DNA of 64,000 nucleotides from Gryllotalpicola daejeonensis (GCF_039538145.1 NZ_BAABBV010000002.1:558001-622000), one strand, 5' to 3'; counted from the first letter of the stretch, positions 15,425 through 24,215 are shown. Notes: generated from the sequence alone by a model not told the origin. Translations and numbers: made by a program.

Positions 15425-15444
15425 CGCAATTTGTACAAATTGCG
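15425..15444. promoter_or_regulatory. 20-bp perfect palindrome, probable operator
   Basis: CGCAATTTGTACAAATTGCG reads identically on both strands. It is an AT-rich island in GC-rich DNA, lying upstream of the leader ORF and patatin gene and just after the end of the LLM gene. Length and symmetry fit a TetR-type or similar dimeric repressor site. No TetR gene is adjacent. Confidence 0.6.
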
Positions 15445-15471
15445 CGGCCGACAACGCGCACCTGCGACGCG

Positions 15472-16422
15472 CTATGCCAGCCGCGGCTTGAGCTCCTCCG
15501 CGAAGAACGTCATGAACCCGTCCGGGTCGGGGCCGCCGTTGTGCAGCACGAGGTTCTCGAACCCCGCGTCGCGGAACTGCCCGATCACCTCGAGGTGCCG
15601 CTCGACGTCGGGGCCGCACGCGAACTGCTTCAGCACGTCCTCCTCCCGCACGGTCGCCGACGCCGCCTGGAAGTTCTTCGGGTTCGGCAGCTCGCTCATC
15701 ACGGGCCAGCCGGTGGCGAACCACGGCTCCTTCTCAAGCACTGCGGCCGCGGCATCCCCCGCGCTCGATGCATACGCAAGCGGAACCTCGGCGAAGCGCG
15801 GCCCGTCGCCGCCGCGACCCACGTAACCCTCGACCAGCTCGGCGCGCGGCTCGGTCGCCATCAGCCCGTCGCCCAGCTCGGCGGCGATCGAGACGGATGC
15901 CTGCCCGCCCGCCGCGACGACAATGCGCGGCAGCGTCTCGGGCAGGTCGAACACCTGGGCATCCTCGAGGCTCAAGAACTCGCCGTCGTAGCTCTGATAG
16001 CCGCCCTTCCAGAGCAGGCGGATGATCTCGAGCGCCTCGCGCAGCATGCGATGACGGATGCGTGCCGCCGGCCACCCCTCGCCGGTGATGTGCTCGTTGA
16101 GGTTCTCGCCGGCGCCGACCCCGAGCGTGAAGCGCCCGTCTGAGATCAGGGCCATGGTGGCCGCCGCCTGGGCGATGATCGCCGGGTGGTAGCGCATGGT
16201 CGGGCAGGTCACGCCGGTCATCAGTCCGATGCGCTCGGTCTGCGCGGCGATCGAGCCGAGGATCGACCACGTGAATCCGCTGTGCCCCTGGTTGTCGAGC
16301 CACGGGTGGAAGTGGTCGCTGATCTCGAGGAAGTCAAAGCCCGCCTGCTCGGCGGCGACGGCTTGGCGGATGATCTCCTTCGGGCCGAAGCCTTCGGTCG
16401 AGAGCTTGTAGCCGAACTGCAT
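15472..16422 (-). CDS. LLM-class F420-dependent oxidoreductase
   Basis: This 316-residue TIM-barrel flavin/F420 enzyme has the luciferase-like monooxygenase pattern. The motifs are MQFGYKLSTEGFGPKEIIRQA at the start, FLEISDHFHPWLDNQGHSGF, GLMTGVTCPTMRYHPAIIAQ, and LGVGAGENLNEHITGEGWP. This matches the F420-dependent glucose-6-phosphate-dehydrogenase-like group rather than FMN luciferases, consistent with an actinobacterium that makes F420. The substrate is unknown. The ATG has a good GGGAGG site. It is followed on the same strand by the patatin gene after a 220-bp gap with a palindrome, so it is probably a separate unit. Confidence 0.85.
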   Translation of the reverse strand: MQFGYKLSTEGFGPKEIIRQAVAAEQAGFDFLEISDHFHPWLDNQGHSGFTWSILGSIAAQTERIGLMTGVTCPTMRYHPAIIAQAAATMALISDGRFTLGVGAGENLNEHITGEGWPAARIRHRMLREALEIIRLLWKGGYQSYDGEFLSLEDAQVFDLPETLPRIVVAAGGQASVSIAAELGDGLMATEPRAELVEGYVGRGGDGPRFAEVPLAYASSAGDAAAAVLEKEPWFATGWPVMSELPNPKNFQAASATVREEDVLKQFACGPDVERHLEVIGQFRDAGFENLVLHNGGPDPDGFMTFFAEELKPRLA

Positions 16423-16467
16423 CGCGAACCTCCCTGGGCGTGGGCCGGCCTTGCCGGCATCCGTTGC

Positions 16468-17748
16468 TTACGAAGGCGCTGTACCCACCCGCGCCCGATC
16501 GCCCTCGATCAGGCGCCGCGCCCGCGTCGGCACCCGGCCGATCAGGAATGCCCCGAGGCCGAGCGCCACACATAGCGCCGCGGGGAACGGCGTCACGTGC
16601 GGGCCGCCGAGCCCGATCGCGAGGTTGCCCACCGGCGGCGAAAGCGCGATGCCGACGTACATGGCGGTCGAGTTCCACGACATCGTGACGGTCACGTTCT
16701 GCGGGTCGAGCTCGACGAGCTGGTGCTGCACGGGCACGCTCATGCCGGCCGCCATGAAGCCCCAGACCCCGAACACGACCGCCGTCAGAGGGTAGGAGGC
16801 GACGACGAACGGCAGCGCCGCGAGCAGCGCGATCGCCGCCCCGAGGGCGGTGACCGCGATGTGCTTGCTGCCGTAGCGGTCGGTCAACCTGCCGACGAAC
16901 TGGTTCCCAACGAGGCCCGAGCAGCCGTAGATCATCAGCAGCACCGCGAGCAGCGTGCCAGAGCCGCCCGTGGCGCCGGCGGTCAGCGTCGCGCTGAAGA
17001 TGAAGACGACGTTGCCCGAGACGACGACGAAGAGCGTGGTCAGAACGGTCGCCACGATCTGCCGGTCGGCCAGCGGGGCGAGACGCTGGCGGAACGGCAC
17101 GGCATCCGGTGTCGGGGCGCGCCGCAGCCCGACGACGATCGACACGCCGACGATGATTCCGACTCCGGCAAGCACCCACATGGGCAGGCGCCAGGTCGCC
17201 GCGCTGCCCAGCGCAGTCCCGAACGGCGTGCCGAGCGCGCCCGACAGCGTGAAGCCCATTGCGACCAGCGCGAGCGCGCGGCCACGGCGTTCGTGAGGCA
17301 CAAGGGATGTCGCGACCGCACTCGCCGTCGGCACGAGCGCCGCCCCGCCCAGCGCGGCGACGGCGCGGCCGCCGAAGAATCCGGCAGGGTCTGAGCTCAG
17401 CGACGTCACGATCGTGCCGATCGAGAACAGTGCCGCGCCGCCCGCCATGAGCGCCGCGCGCGAGGTGCGGGCGAGCGTGATCGACGCGACCGGAGCGGCG
17501 ATCGCGACGATCACCGAATAGAGCGTGATCGAGTAGCTGACCGTGGACTCGGTCGACCCGAGGCTGCTCGCGATGCGCGGCAGCAGGCCCGCGATGATCG
17601 ACGCGTTCGTGCCGACCATGAACATCGCGGCAGCGAGCAGCAAGAGCTTGGCGGTCGCGCCACGGTGGGCGATGGCAGCGTCGACGGGCTCGTCGGCGTG
17701 CCCCGAGATGCAAACGGATGCTCCGCCGGATTCACCTGCGGCCGTCAC
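16468..17748 (-). CDS. MFS transporter (DHA1-like drug/metabolite efflux)
   Basis: This 426-residue protein has twelve predicted membrane segments. The DHA1/arabinose-efflux pattern appears as FMVGTNASIIAGLLPRIASSLG in helix 1, a motif-A-like loop, and the second-half loop GRLTDRYGSKH. It probably exports drugs or sugars by proton antiport. The GTG at 17748 is preferred because GAAGGGGG precedes it; an 8-bp inverted repeat lies farther upstream in the leader (17780-17799). It ends 45 bp before the LLM gene, on the same strand. Confidence 0.82.
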   Translation of the reverse strand: MTAAGESGGASVCISGHADEPVDAAIAHRGATAKLLLLAAAMFMVGTNASIIAGLLPRIASSLGSTESTVSYSITLYSVIVAIAAPVASITLARTSRAALMAGGAALFSIGTIVTSLSSDPAGFFGGRAVAALGGAALVPTASAVATSLVPHERRGRALALVAMGFTLSGALGTPFGTALGSAATWRLPMWVLAGVGIIVGVSIVVGLRRAPTPDAVPFRQRLAPLADRQIVATVLTTLFVVVSGNVVFIFSATLTAGATGGSGTLLAVLLMIYGCSGLVGNQFVGRLTDRYGSKHIAVTALGAAIALLAALPFVVASYPLTAVVFGVWGFMAAGMSVPVQHQLVELDPQNVTVTMSWNSTAMYVGIALSPPVGNLAIGLGGPHVTPFPAALCVALGLGAFLIGRVPTRARRLIEGDRARVGTAPS

Positions 17749-17779
17749 TGTGCCCCCTTCCGGAACCACGTGGTCGCTC

Positions 17780-17799
17780 ACCCGGCGTCGGCGCCGGGT
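17780..17799. promoter_or_regulatory. Inverted repeat upstream of the MFS gene
   Basis: ACCCGGCG and CGCCGGGT are perfect 8-bp arms around TCGG. The site lies about 30 nt upstream of the MFS start and just downstream of an AT-rich TTCTAGAA patch that may hold the -10 region. It could be an operator or a leader hairpin. Confidence 0.4.
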
Positions 17800-17866
17800 A
17801 ACAGAATCCAATTCTAGAACTGCGTTCGCTCGAGAGTCGAGGGCGTCGTCCCCACCCAAACGCGAA

Positions 17867-17898
17867 TCGCCGGCCCGCGCGTATGCGCGAACCGGCGA
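17867..17898 (-). terminator. Hairpin terminator after the DUF4190/DUF4352 gene
   Basis: TCGCCGG and CGCGC pair with GCGCG and CCGGCGA around a GTAT loop, with one 2x2 internal mismatch. The hairpin lies about 19 nt downstream of the TAA stop at 17917. Confidence 0.6.
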
Positions 17899-17916
17899 CT
17901 ACGACGCGTCTACGTA

Positions 17917-18795
17917 TTACTTGGTGAAGATCGCGTCGTCGTGCAGGAAGTCGCTGATGGCGAAATCGAGCGTGAGGTCGTTGGGGTCCTTGACCGAGTA
18001 GGCGGCCTTCCAAGAAAGGCTCTGCCCAGGAAGAAGCTTGGCAGACGACAACGGGTACTCGTTGATGTCACCCTGCGGGCCCGCGACCTCAACAATGTTG
18101 GAGCCCGCGACGCCACCCGAGTTCAAATCACCGCCCGCGAAGGCCGGGTCAACCGGCTGGGTCGTGCCGTTCTTCAGCGTGATGGTGAAGATCACGTTCG
18201 CCTGGCCAGGCACCACGCCGGATGCATACTGGCTCGGCGTGTAGGCCGCGGGAGCAGAGATGGTGACCGCAAGGCCATCCGACCACTTGTAGGTCTGCCC
18301 GAACTTGGGGTTCTCCTTGGCCGCAGGCTTGGCGGCCGCCGACGGCGCCGCGCTGGCTGCCGCCCCCTTGCTGCTCGACTTGAGGCTGTGCTCGACAGCG
18401 CCCGAGCCTGCCGAGAAGATGGCCGCCCACATGATCGAGGCGATGACCGCGAGGACAAGGCCAACGCCACCAAAGATCAGACCGGTGATCGCAAGACCAG
18501 TACCACGACGCTTGATCAGCGAGAAGACGCCCAGCACAACGGCTGCAACGCCAAGGAACAGTGCGACCCATGACCAGATCGGGATGAACGCAGTGGCGAA
18601 CGCGACGATACCGAGCACGAGACTGGTGATCGCGAGGCCCTTGCTTGGAGCCGAGGCGCCCTGCTGCGGGGCGTACGGCGCAACAGGCGCCTGCTGCGCG
18701 TGAGGCGGAGCGGAGGCCGCTTCCGCATACGGCGGGATCGGCGTCTGCGCGAACGCCGGAGGCGCCGGGGTCGTCGGGTCAACGGGATTGGTCAT
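17917..18795 (-). CDS. Membrane protein with DUF4190-type segments and DUF4352-like C-terminus
   Basis: This 292-residue protein has a Pro/Ala-rich cytoplasmic N-terminus (residues 1-50). Three closely packed hydrophobic segments follow (GLAITSLVLGIVAFATAFIP, WVALFLGVAAVVLGVFSLI, GLAITGLIFGGVGLVLAVI), a DUF4190-like arrangement. An Ala/Ser/Lys linker leads to an extracytoplasmic Ig-like DUF4352 domain (about 165-292, YTPSQYASGVVPGQANVIF). Such proteins are widespread envelope proteins of unknown role in Actinobacteria. The stop is TAA with a good terminator, so it is probably monocistronic and well expressed. It is divergent from the DUF2306 gene. Confidence 0.8.
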   Translation of the reverse strand: MTNPVDPTTPAPPAFAQTPIPPYAEAASAPPHAQQAPVAPYAPQQGASAPSKGLAITSLVLGIVAFATAFIPIWSWVALFLGVAAVVLGVFSLIKRRGTGLAITGLIFGGVGLVLAVIASIMWAAIFSAGSGAVEHSLKSSSKGAAASAAPSAAAKPAAKENPKFGQTYKWSDGLAVTISAPAAYTPSQYASGVVPGQANVIFTITLKNGTTQPVDPAFAGGDLNSGGVAGSNIVEVAGPQGDINEYPLSSAKLLPGQSLSWKAAYSVKDPNDLTLDFAISDFLHDDAIFTK

Positions 18796-19050
18796 GCGTG
18801 ATCGGTTCCTTTGGTGATACCAGGGGAGATGTGCGCCGCCATCGCCCGCCGATGCACCTATCGGGGACAGAACCGGCAATGACAGACGATTGTCTAGCGC
18901 TTCGTTAAATGAAGCTAAAGAACCCACAGTGATTTCATAACACCCACTGCGGGGGTGCCTCATTCGGGGATAGGCCGCCCCGAGCACTGATCAACCCGCA
19001 CCAACCGAACGGTTGATTGCGCCGCGCGACTTCTGAGCTACCCTCACCGC

Positions 19051-19767
19051 ATGGTCCGCCTCACTCCGGCAGACACCCTTCCCACCCACCGCCCGAGCAC
19101 CGCCCCGGTCTGGTGGATCCTCACGCCCAGCATCGTCGTGGCCGTCGCGCTCGCCGGGGTGCACCTCGTCGTGATCCCGCTCTTCCCCGTGGTCGCGCAG
19201 TACTACTTCTCTCAACAGGCGAAGACCTTCGACGAGGAATCCGTCGCACTCTCCATCCACATCTTCTTCGGCGCCGTCGCGCTCATTGCGGGCGCCGTCA
19301 ACATCGTCACGGCCGGCCGCGATCGCCGGCTGCGCAGCCACCGCGCGGTCGGCTGGGTCTATAGCGCGTCGGTCGCGACCTCGGCCGCGTTCGGCATCGT
19401 GGTCGCCTTCCACGCGTACGCCGGCACTCTGCCCGGCGGCCGCGCGATCGTGACGAGCGGATTCCTCGCCCTCGCCGCCACGTGGGTGATCACCCTGACG
19501 CTGGCGGTCGAGGCGATGGCCTTTCGCGGCGACGTGCGCGCGCACCGGTTCTGGATGACCGTCAACTTCTCGCTGACCTTCGCCGCCGTCGTCCTGCGCG
19601 CGTGGGTGGGGCTGCTGCTCGCATTCGGCAACGGCGCGTTCGAGCTGCTGTACCCGACGCTCGGCTGGGTCGGCTGGGTGCCGAATCTCATCGTCGGCAT
19701 CCTGATCGCGCGGCGCCTGCGCGCCACCGGGAAGCTGCGCCCGCGGGCGAAATTCCCCGCCCCCTAG
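19051..19767 (+). CDS. DUF2306-type membrane protein
   Basis: This 238-residue protein has about six membrane segments. The DUF2306 signature appears as IHIFFGAVALIAGAVN, then LRSHRAVGWVYSASV, and RAHRFWMTVNFSLTFAAV with conserved histidines at the membrane edge. The histidines suggest haem or metal binding, but the family role is unknown. The start ATG lies in a 255-bp divergent region with an AT-rich centre (around 18895-18930) that likely holds both promoters. That region also contains short inverted repeats GCTTC/GAAGC and AACCG/CGGTT. Confidence 0.78.
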   Translation: MVRLTPADTLPTHRPSTAPVWWILTPSIVVAVALAGVHLVVIPLFPVVAQYYFSQQAKTFDEESVALSIHIFFGAVALIAGAVNIVTAGRDRRLRSHRAVGWVYSASVATSAAFGIVVAFHAYAGTLPGGRAIVTSGFLALAATWVITLTLAVEAMAFRGDVRAHRFWMTVNFSLTFAAVVLRAWVGLLLAFGNGAFELLYPTLGWVGWVPNLIVGILIARRLRATGKLRPRAKFPAP

Positions 19768-19898
19768 ACCGTTTTGTCTACCCAGGCCGGGAAATGCCTA
19801 TGAGGGTCTCCCCTGCGAGCCTTCCGAGCCGATAGCTTGTGCGCGTCAGTTACCGCAATGACGCGTCTCTCACCCATACACGAAAGGAACCGCACACC

Positions 19899-20105
19899 AT
19901 GGCTGGTATCGCCGCCAAGCTCGACAAGGCCTACGAGAACCTCAGCGTCGAAGAGCTCGCGAAGGCCCCCGTCGCCGCCCTGCAGGGCGTCAGCGACTCG
20001 GACGCCGAGCACCTGAAGGCCGCCTTCAACATCACCACCATCGGCGACCTCGGCACCAACAAGCACTTCCTCTGGGCAGAGGCGATCGCGAAGCTCGCCG
20101 AGTAG
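19899..20105 (+). CDS. Small helix-hairpin-helix-like protein
   Basis: This 68-residue protein begins MAGIAAKLDKAYENLSVEEL. Its GVSDSDAEHLKAAFNITTIGDL segment reads like a helix-hairpin-helix DNA- or protein-binding unit. The ATG has GAAAGGA upstream with good spacing, and a textbook terminator follows, so this is a well-expressed single gene. Similar short proteins are common in Microbacteriaceae. The function is unknown; a nucleoid or DNA-associated role is possible. Confidence 0.72.
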   Translation: MAGIAAKLDKAYENLSVEELAKAPVAALQGVSDSDAEHLKAAFNITTIGDLGTNKHFLWAEAIAKLAE

Positions 20106-20122
20106 TCACGCCCTGCTCGAAG

Positions 20123-20155
20123 CGGCCCCGCACCCGGCGTCGGAGTGCGGGGCCG
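20123..20155 (+). terminator. Strong intrinsic terminator after the small HhH-like gene
   Basis: An 11-bp perfect stem (CGGCCCCGCAC / GTGCGGGGCCG) with an 11-nt loop is followed by the T-rich tail TTCTCTATCTCT. It lies 17 nt after the stop codon and faces the end of the convergent Nudix gene. Confidence 0.85.
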
Positions 20156-20161
20156 TTCTCT

Positions 20162-20191
20162 ATCTCTAACGACGAGATCTCTAACGACGAG
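20162..20191. repeat. Tandem 15-bp direct repeat
   Basis: The unit ATCTCTAACGACGAG occurs twice without a gap, between the terminator and the end of the Nudix gene (stop at 20196). It looks like a recent slippage duplication. Confidence 0.8.
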
Positions 20192-20195
20192 CCCT

Positions 20196-20873
20196 CTAGA
20201 TGACGAGCGGCAGCTCGCGGGTGCGATCCCACGGCTCTGTCCAGCCGAGGCGGTCGAACAGCGCGTCGAGCAGCATCGCGGTGAAGCCCCAGAGCGTGCG
20301 CTCGCCGCCCTCGGTGCGAATCAGAAAGGCCGGCCCGCGCCACACGTGGCCTTCGCGGCGGATCACCGTCACCCCGCGGTTCGCCGGGTCGAGCAGCTCT
20401 GCGACCGGCAGCCGGAAGACGGCCGCGCTCTCCGCTTCGTCGACGACCCGCACGGGCGAGGGCTTCTGCCACCATGCGAGCACCGGCGTCACGAGATGAC
20501 CTGACCGCTCGAGTGGCACCTCGCCCAGCGCGCCGAGCACCTCGACGCCCGTCGGGTCGAGGCCGGTCTCCTCCTGCGCCTCGCGCAGCGCAGCATCCGT
20601 CGCGCTCGCATCACCCGGGTCGATGCGCCCGCCAGGGAACGCGATCTGGCCCGGGTGCGCCCGCAACGTCGACGCGCGTTCCACCAGCAGCACGTCGAGA
20701 TCGCGCGAGACGACGGATGCCTCGGCCGAACGGTCCGCGGGCAGATCGTCCAGCTTCCCGAACAGCATGAGGACGGCGGCGGCTCGACCTTCGGCGGTGA
20801 GCGGTGGACGCAGCGCGGCGAAGGCGGCGGCACCCGAGTCGGCGATGGCTGCGAGTTCTGCACGGGCGGTCAC
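20196..20873 (-). CDS. Nudix hydrolase, probable CoA pyrophosphatase
   Basis: This 225-residue protein carries an extended Nudix box, GGRIDPGDASATDAALREAQ then EETGLD. Upstream it has the CoA-pyrophosphatase type VLLVERASTLRAHPGQIAFP, the order typical of NudL/CoAse enzymes, which cleave CoA to 3',5'-ADP and phosphopantetheine. The GTG start overlaps the ABC1 kinase stop (GTGA at 20870-20873), so it is the last gene of a PadR-ABC1-Nudix operon. Confidence 0.85.
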   Translation of the reverse strand: MTARAELAAIADSGAAAFAALRPPLTAEGRAAAVLMLFGKLDDLPADRSAEASVVSRDLDVLLVERASTLRAHPGQIAFPGGRIDPGDASATDAALREAQEETGLDPTGVEVLGALGEVPLERSGHLVTPVLAWWQKPSPVRVVDEAESAAVFRLPVAELLDPANRGVTVIRREGHVWRGPAFLIRTEGGERTLWGFTAMLLDALFDRLGWTEPWDRTRELPLVI

Positions 20874-22606
20874 CGGCGACCACCGCCCGCGAGCAGGGCG
20901 TAGCCGAGCGGCAGCGCCGAGACGCACATCAGGACGATGCCGGCCGGCAACGCCGACGGCACGAGCAGGACGCCGCCGATCAGGAATCCCGCGAACAGCA
21001 CCGCGCCGACGGCGCGACGGATCAGTCGCTCGAGGCGGGACAGGCGGATGTCGAGTGCGGGCGTCGCGACGGTGACGACGCCGTCGTTGACGCGGGTGAT
21101 CAGCGTGTCGATGCGGCCGGGCAGCCGCGCGAACACGCCGGCCGCCGACACGATCTCGCGCGCCGCGGATGCGACGACGTTGCCGCCCTCTTCGCGCAGC
21201 AGGCGCTGCGCGAAGGGCTCGATCGCGTCCCAGATGTTGAACTCGGGGTCGAGCGCGCTGCAGACACCGGAAGTCAGCGACATCGAGCGGATCACGAGCA
21301 GGAAGTTCTCGGGCAACTGGAACGGCAGTGAGCGCACGACGCGGCCGAACTCCTGCCCGAAGTCGCGGAACTCGCGCGGGTCGACGCGGCGCAGCTGCGC
21401 GAAGCCCATGCCGCCGAAGCGATCGAAGAGCCTCGTCATCGCCCGTTCGAGCTCGGCGGTGTCTGCGGAGGGCAGCAGGATGCCGACCTGCTGGATGCTC
21501 TCGATCAGCTGCTGCCCGTTGCGTGCCGCGACCGCCACGAGCAGTCGCCGCAGGCCCGCCCGCAGCTCGTCGGTGATCTCGCCCATCATGCCGAAGTCGA
21601 TGAAGGTGAGGGTGAACGCCTGACCGTCTGACGTGCGCCGCCCGGGCGTGACGAAGATGTTGCCCGGGTGCGGGTCGGCGTGGAAGTACCCCTGCCCCAG
21701 CAGCTGCTCGAACATCACCTCGGCGAAGACGTTCGCGACCTCGTGCGGGTCGATGCTCGCGGCGCGCAGCGCGTCGACGTCGTTGATCTTGATCGCGCTG
21801 ACGTCGGCGAGGGTGAGCACGCGGCGGGTGGTGCGCTCCCACACGACCTCGGGCACTTTCACGCGGGGGTCGTTCGCGAAGAGCGCCGCGAACCGCTCCG
21901 CTCCGACGGCTTCGTGCAGGTAGTCGATCTCTTCGAGGCTCGTCTTCGCGAACTCGGCGACGAGCGCGTGCGGGTCCACGTGCCGGGACACGACGCTCAG
22001 GCGGCTGAGCCACCCGGCGACGCGGCGCAGCGCAGCGAGGTCGACATCGACGATGGCCTGGATGCCGGGCCGCTGCACCTTGACGACGACGCCGTCCTGA
22101 CCGAGCAGCTCGGCGTCTTGCGCGCCGAGGCGCGCGCGATGCGCCTGACCGAGGGATGCCGCAGCCACCGGCACCTCGTCGACGTGGGCGAACGCCCGCG
22201 CCAGCGGCACGCCGAGCTCGCTCTCGGCCAGCTCGCGAACCGCAGGAAACGCCGCGGCGGGCACCTCGTCCTGCAAGCCGGCGAGCTCGCGCGTGATCTC
22301 GGGCGGCAGCACGTCGAGCCGAGACGACAGGAACTGCCCGACCTTGATCATCAGTCCGCCGAGCTCGACGGCGAGCGCGTGGAAGCGCTGCGCGATGCGG
22401 GTCAGCCGGGCCGCGCGGCCCCGGTCGCTGAGTCGCTCGAGACCCAGCCGCGGCAGCACCAGCTCGAACCACCACGTCTGCACGAGGTAGGTCGCCGCGA
22501 AGCGCAGGATGCGGCGGTAGCGCGCCCGCTCGAGGCCCGCACGCCGGCCGGACGGCACGCCGTAGGGTCCGCTCGCAGGCGGCATCCGATCAGCCCCGTG
22601 CGTCAC
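20870..22606 (-). CDS. ABC1/UbiB-family (COQ8-like) atypical kinase
   Basis: This 578-residue protein shows the UbiB family motifs. They are the KxGQ segment GGLMIKVGQFLSSRLDVLP, the Ala-rich nucleotide loop VPVAAASLGQAHRAR, the catalytic HADPHPGNIFV, and the metal-binding IDFGMMGE. Two C-terminal hydrophobic helices (AVGAVLFAGFLIGGVLLVP and IVLMCVSALPLGYALLAG) anchor it. Family members support quinone or other isoprenoid lipid metabolism. The GTG start overlaps the PadR stop (GTGA at 22603-22606). Confidence 0.88.
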   Translation of the reverse strand: MTHGADRMPPASGPYGVPSGRRAGLERARYRRILRFAATYLVQTWWFELVLPRLGLERLSDRGRAARLTRIAQRFHALAVELGGLMIKVGQFLSSRLDVLPPEITRELAGLQDEVPAAAFPAVRELAESELGVPLARAFAHVDEVPVAAASLGQAHRARLGAQDAELLGQDGVVVKVQRPGIQAIVDVDLAALRRVAGWLSRLSVVSRHVDPHALVAEFAKTSLEEIDYLHEAVGAERFAALFANDPRVKVPEVVWERTTRRVLTLADVSAIKINDVDALRAASIDPHEVANVFAEVMFEQLLGQGYFHADPHPGNIFVTPGRRTSDGQAFTLTFIDFGMMGEITDELRAGLRRLLVAVAARNGQQLIESIQQVGILLPSADTAELERAMTRLFDRFGGMGFAQLRRVDPREFRDFGQEFGRVVRSLPFQLPENFLLVIRSMSLTSGVCSALDPEFNIWDAIEPFAQRLLREEGGNVVASAAREIVSAAGVFARLPGRIDTLITRVNDGVVTVATPALDIRLSRLERLIRRAVGAVLFAGFLIGGVLLVPSALPAGIVLMCVSALPLGYALLAGGGRR

Positions 22607-23178
22607 TCCTGCGCGAGGATCGCGTACAGCTTGCGCCGCACCTCGTCGAGCAGCTTCGCTGCTTCTTTCTGCTGCTCTGGCGTGCCCGAGCGCTGCACCT
22701 GGGCGGCGGCCTGCGCGAGCTCCATGCCTGACTTCGGCAGCGGGCCGATGCCGAACAGGTCGCGCTTGCCCGATTCCTGCCAGGAGGCACGCGCCGCAGC
22801 TGCCTCCGCTTCGGCCTTTCCGGCCTCGGTGAGCGAGTAGGTCTTGCGGCCGTCGGTCGTGGTCGCGGTGACGACGCCCTCGTCGGCGAGCAGCTGCAGC
22901 GTCGGGTAGACCTCGCCGGCGCTCGGCTTCCAGCCGCCACTGCGCTCGCCGATCTCGGCGATGAGCTCGTAGCCGTGGCGCGGCTTCTCGGCGAGCAGCG
23001 CGATCACGGCGGCGCGCACATCGCCGTGGCCGCCGTGGCCGCCGCCGCGCGGGCCGAGCCGGTGCTCGACCGCGGAGCGCAGCTGGTCGAACGCATCTGA
23101 GAGGGACGGGCCGGCGCCAGGGCGCCCGCCTGCGAAACCGCGCGAGCTGGTGCCCGCGCCCGTGAACGACGTGCTCAT
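22603..23178 (-). CDS. PadR-family transcriptional regulator
   Basis: This 191-residue regulator has a Gly-rich N-terminus (residues 1-45). The PadR winged helix follows (VRAAVIALLAEKPRHGYELI, SAGEVYPTLQLLADEGVV, then TDGRKTYSLTEAGKAEAE) and then a C-terminal helical dimerisation segment. The ATG at 23178 has a GGGAGG site. It heads an operon with the ABC1 kinase and CoA pyrophosphatase, so it probably represses these genes in response to a membrane-active or phenolic compound. Confidence 0.85.
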   Translation of the reverse strand: MSTSFTGAGTSSRGFAGGRPGAGPSLSDAFDQLRSAVEHRLGPRGGGHGGHGDVRAAVIALLAEKPRHGYELIAEIGERSGGWKPSAGEVYPTLQLLADEGVVTATTTDGRKTYSLTEAGKAEAEAAAARASWQESGKRDLFGIGPLPKSGMELAQAAAQVQRSGTPEQQKEAAKLLDEVRRKLYAILAQE

Positions 23179-23271
23179 GACGACCTCCCGGTCTGACGTG
23201 GCGCGGCGGGGTTGTCGCCGCACTTTCACGATATGCGGCTGGGGATGCTTTGTCTTCTGTTCCCCGCGTCG

Positions 23272-24063
23272 TCACAGCCCCAGCACGGCCGCGAACCGCG
23301 CCGCTGTGGCCGGCTGCCCGGGACATCTACCCAGCACCGAGACCATCGCGGCCTTCTCAGCAGGCTCGACCCACAGGCCGTACGCGGCCTTCACCGAAAC
23401 CTGCCGAGCGACATACGCGCAGCGATACGACGCCAACGCAGGCAGCCACGCCGCAGCATCCTTGTCGCCCTTCGACTCGTTGGAGTGCTCATCGACCGCC
23501 AGCAGGTTGCCGGGGTCGTTCGCGAACTCCTCGCGCTTCTGCTGCGTCCACGCCTGCGCCCCGGTCTGCCAGGCATCGCCGAGCGCGACGACATGGTCGA
23601 TCTGCACCAGCGCCGACGTCTTCTCGCCACGCTGGAACGCGATGGTCTGCCCGGTGTACGGGTCGGCGAGCGTGCCCGTCAGCACCTCGCAGTAGCTGTT
23701 GCGCGTGATCCCGCGCAGATCGCGCGCCAGGATGTCGTTGCGCGTGTCGCACCCGTTGCGATCCATGTCGAGCCACGCCTCACCGAAGTCGGTCGTGCGC
23801 TGGTACTTCACGCCGCCCTGCGCATTCTTGACGGGCAGCGCGTCGAGCAGCGCGAGCGCTGTTCCCGACGCGGGCGAAGGGGCCGGGGATGCCTGCACCG
23901 GCGGCGCCGCAGAGGGAGTGACCAGAGTCGCGCTCGGGGTAGGGCCGAACCCGCGATCAGCAGTCTGGGCGTGCGAGGACCGTCCGTTCGCCATCGCCCC
24001 CGAGATCAGCCCGGCTGCGACGACCGCAGCCACGACGAGCCAGGTGACGCGCGTTCTTCCCAC
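23272..24063 (-). CDS. Secreted DUF1524/HNH-type nuclease-like protein
   Basis: This 263-residue exported protein has a membrane-spanning N-terminus (VTWLVVAAVVAAGLISGAMA) and a Pro/Ser/Ala linker. The C-terminal domain contains DRNGCDTRNDILARDL, TSALVQIDHVVALGDAW and DPGNLLAVDEHSNESKGDKD. The DHVV histidine and the later Asn/Lys cluster are those of the DUF1524 (GmrSD C-terminal, His-Me finger) group common as secreted proteins in Actinobacteria. It may degrade extracellular DNA. The start is GTG; it is divergent from the sugar-binding lipoprotein gene. Confidence 0.83.
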   Translation of the reverse strand: MGRTRVTWLVVAAVVAAGLISGAMANGRSSHAQTADRGFGPTPSATLVTPSAAPPVQASPAPSPASGTALALLDALPVKNAQGGVKYQRTTDFGEAWLDMDRNGCDTRNDILARDLRGITRNSYCEVLTGTLADPYTGQTIAFQRGEKTSALVQIDHVVALGDAWQTGAQAWTQQKREEFANDPGNLLAVDEHSNESKGDKDAAAWLPALASYRCAYVARQVSVKAAYGLWVEPAEKAAMVSVLGRCPGQPATAARFAAVLGL

Positions 24064-24192
24064 AGTTGCATCAGCCTACGAAGCGAGCCCGCGATGGGGC
24101 GGCTCCCACTCCGCGGGTCGGACGGGTCAGGCATCCGCTCGCCCTCATCGCGCCCGTCTCGGTACGAAATCCGCATGCGGTGACCAGCCGCA

Positions 24193-24212
24193 CGAGAAGT
24201 GGGTACTTCTCG
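24193..24212. promoter_or_regulatory. 8-bp inverted repeat just before the sugar-binding protein gene
   Basis: CGAGAAGT and ACTTCTCG flank GGGT and end 3 nt before the ATG at 24216. The only ribosome-site-like bases (GAGAAG) lie in the left arm, so the repeat may mask translation or act as an operator. Confidence 0.5.
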
Positions 24213-24215
24213 GCT

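Noticed and set aside
20870..23326. A single 818-residue protein reading through PadR and ABC1
   Set aside because: The upstream part of that frame is an antisense-like or alternative-frame extension. The GTG at 22606 overlapping the PadR stop gives the ABC1 family length.
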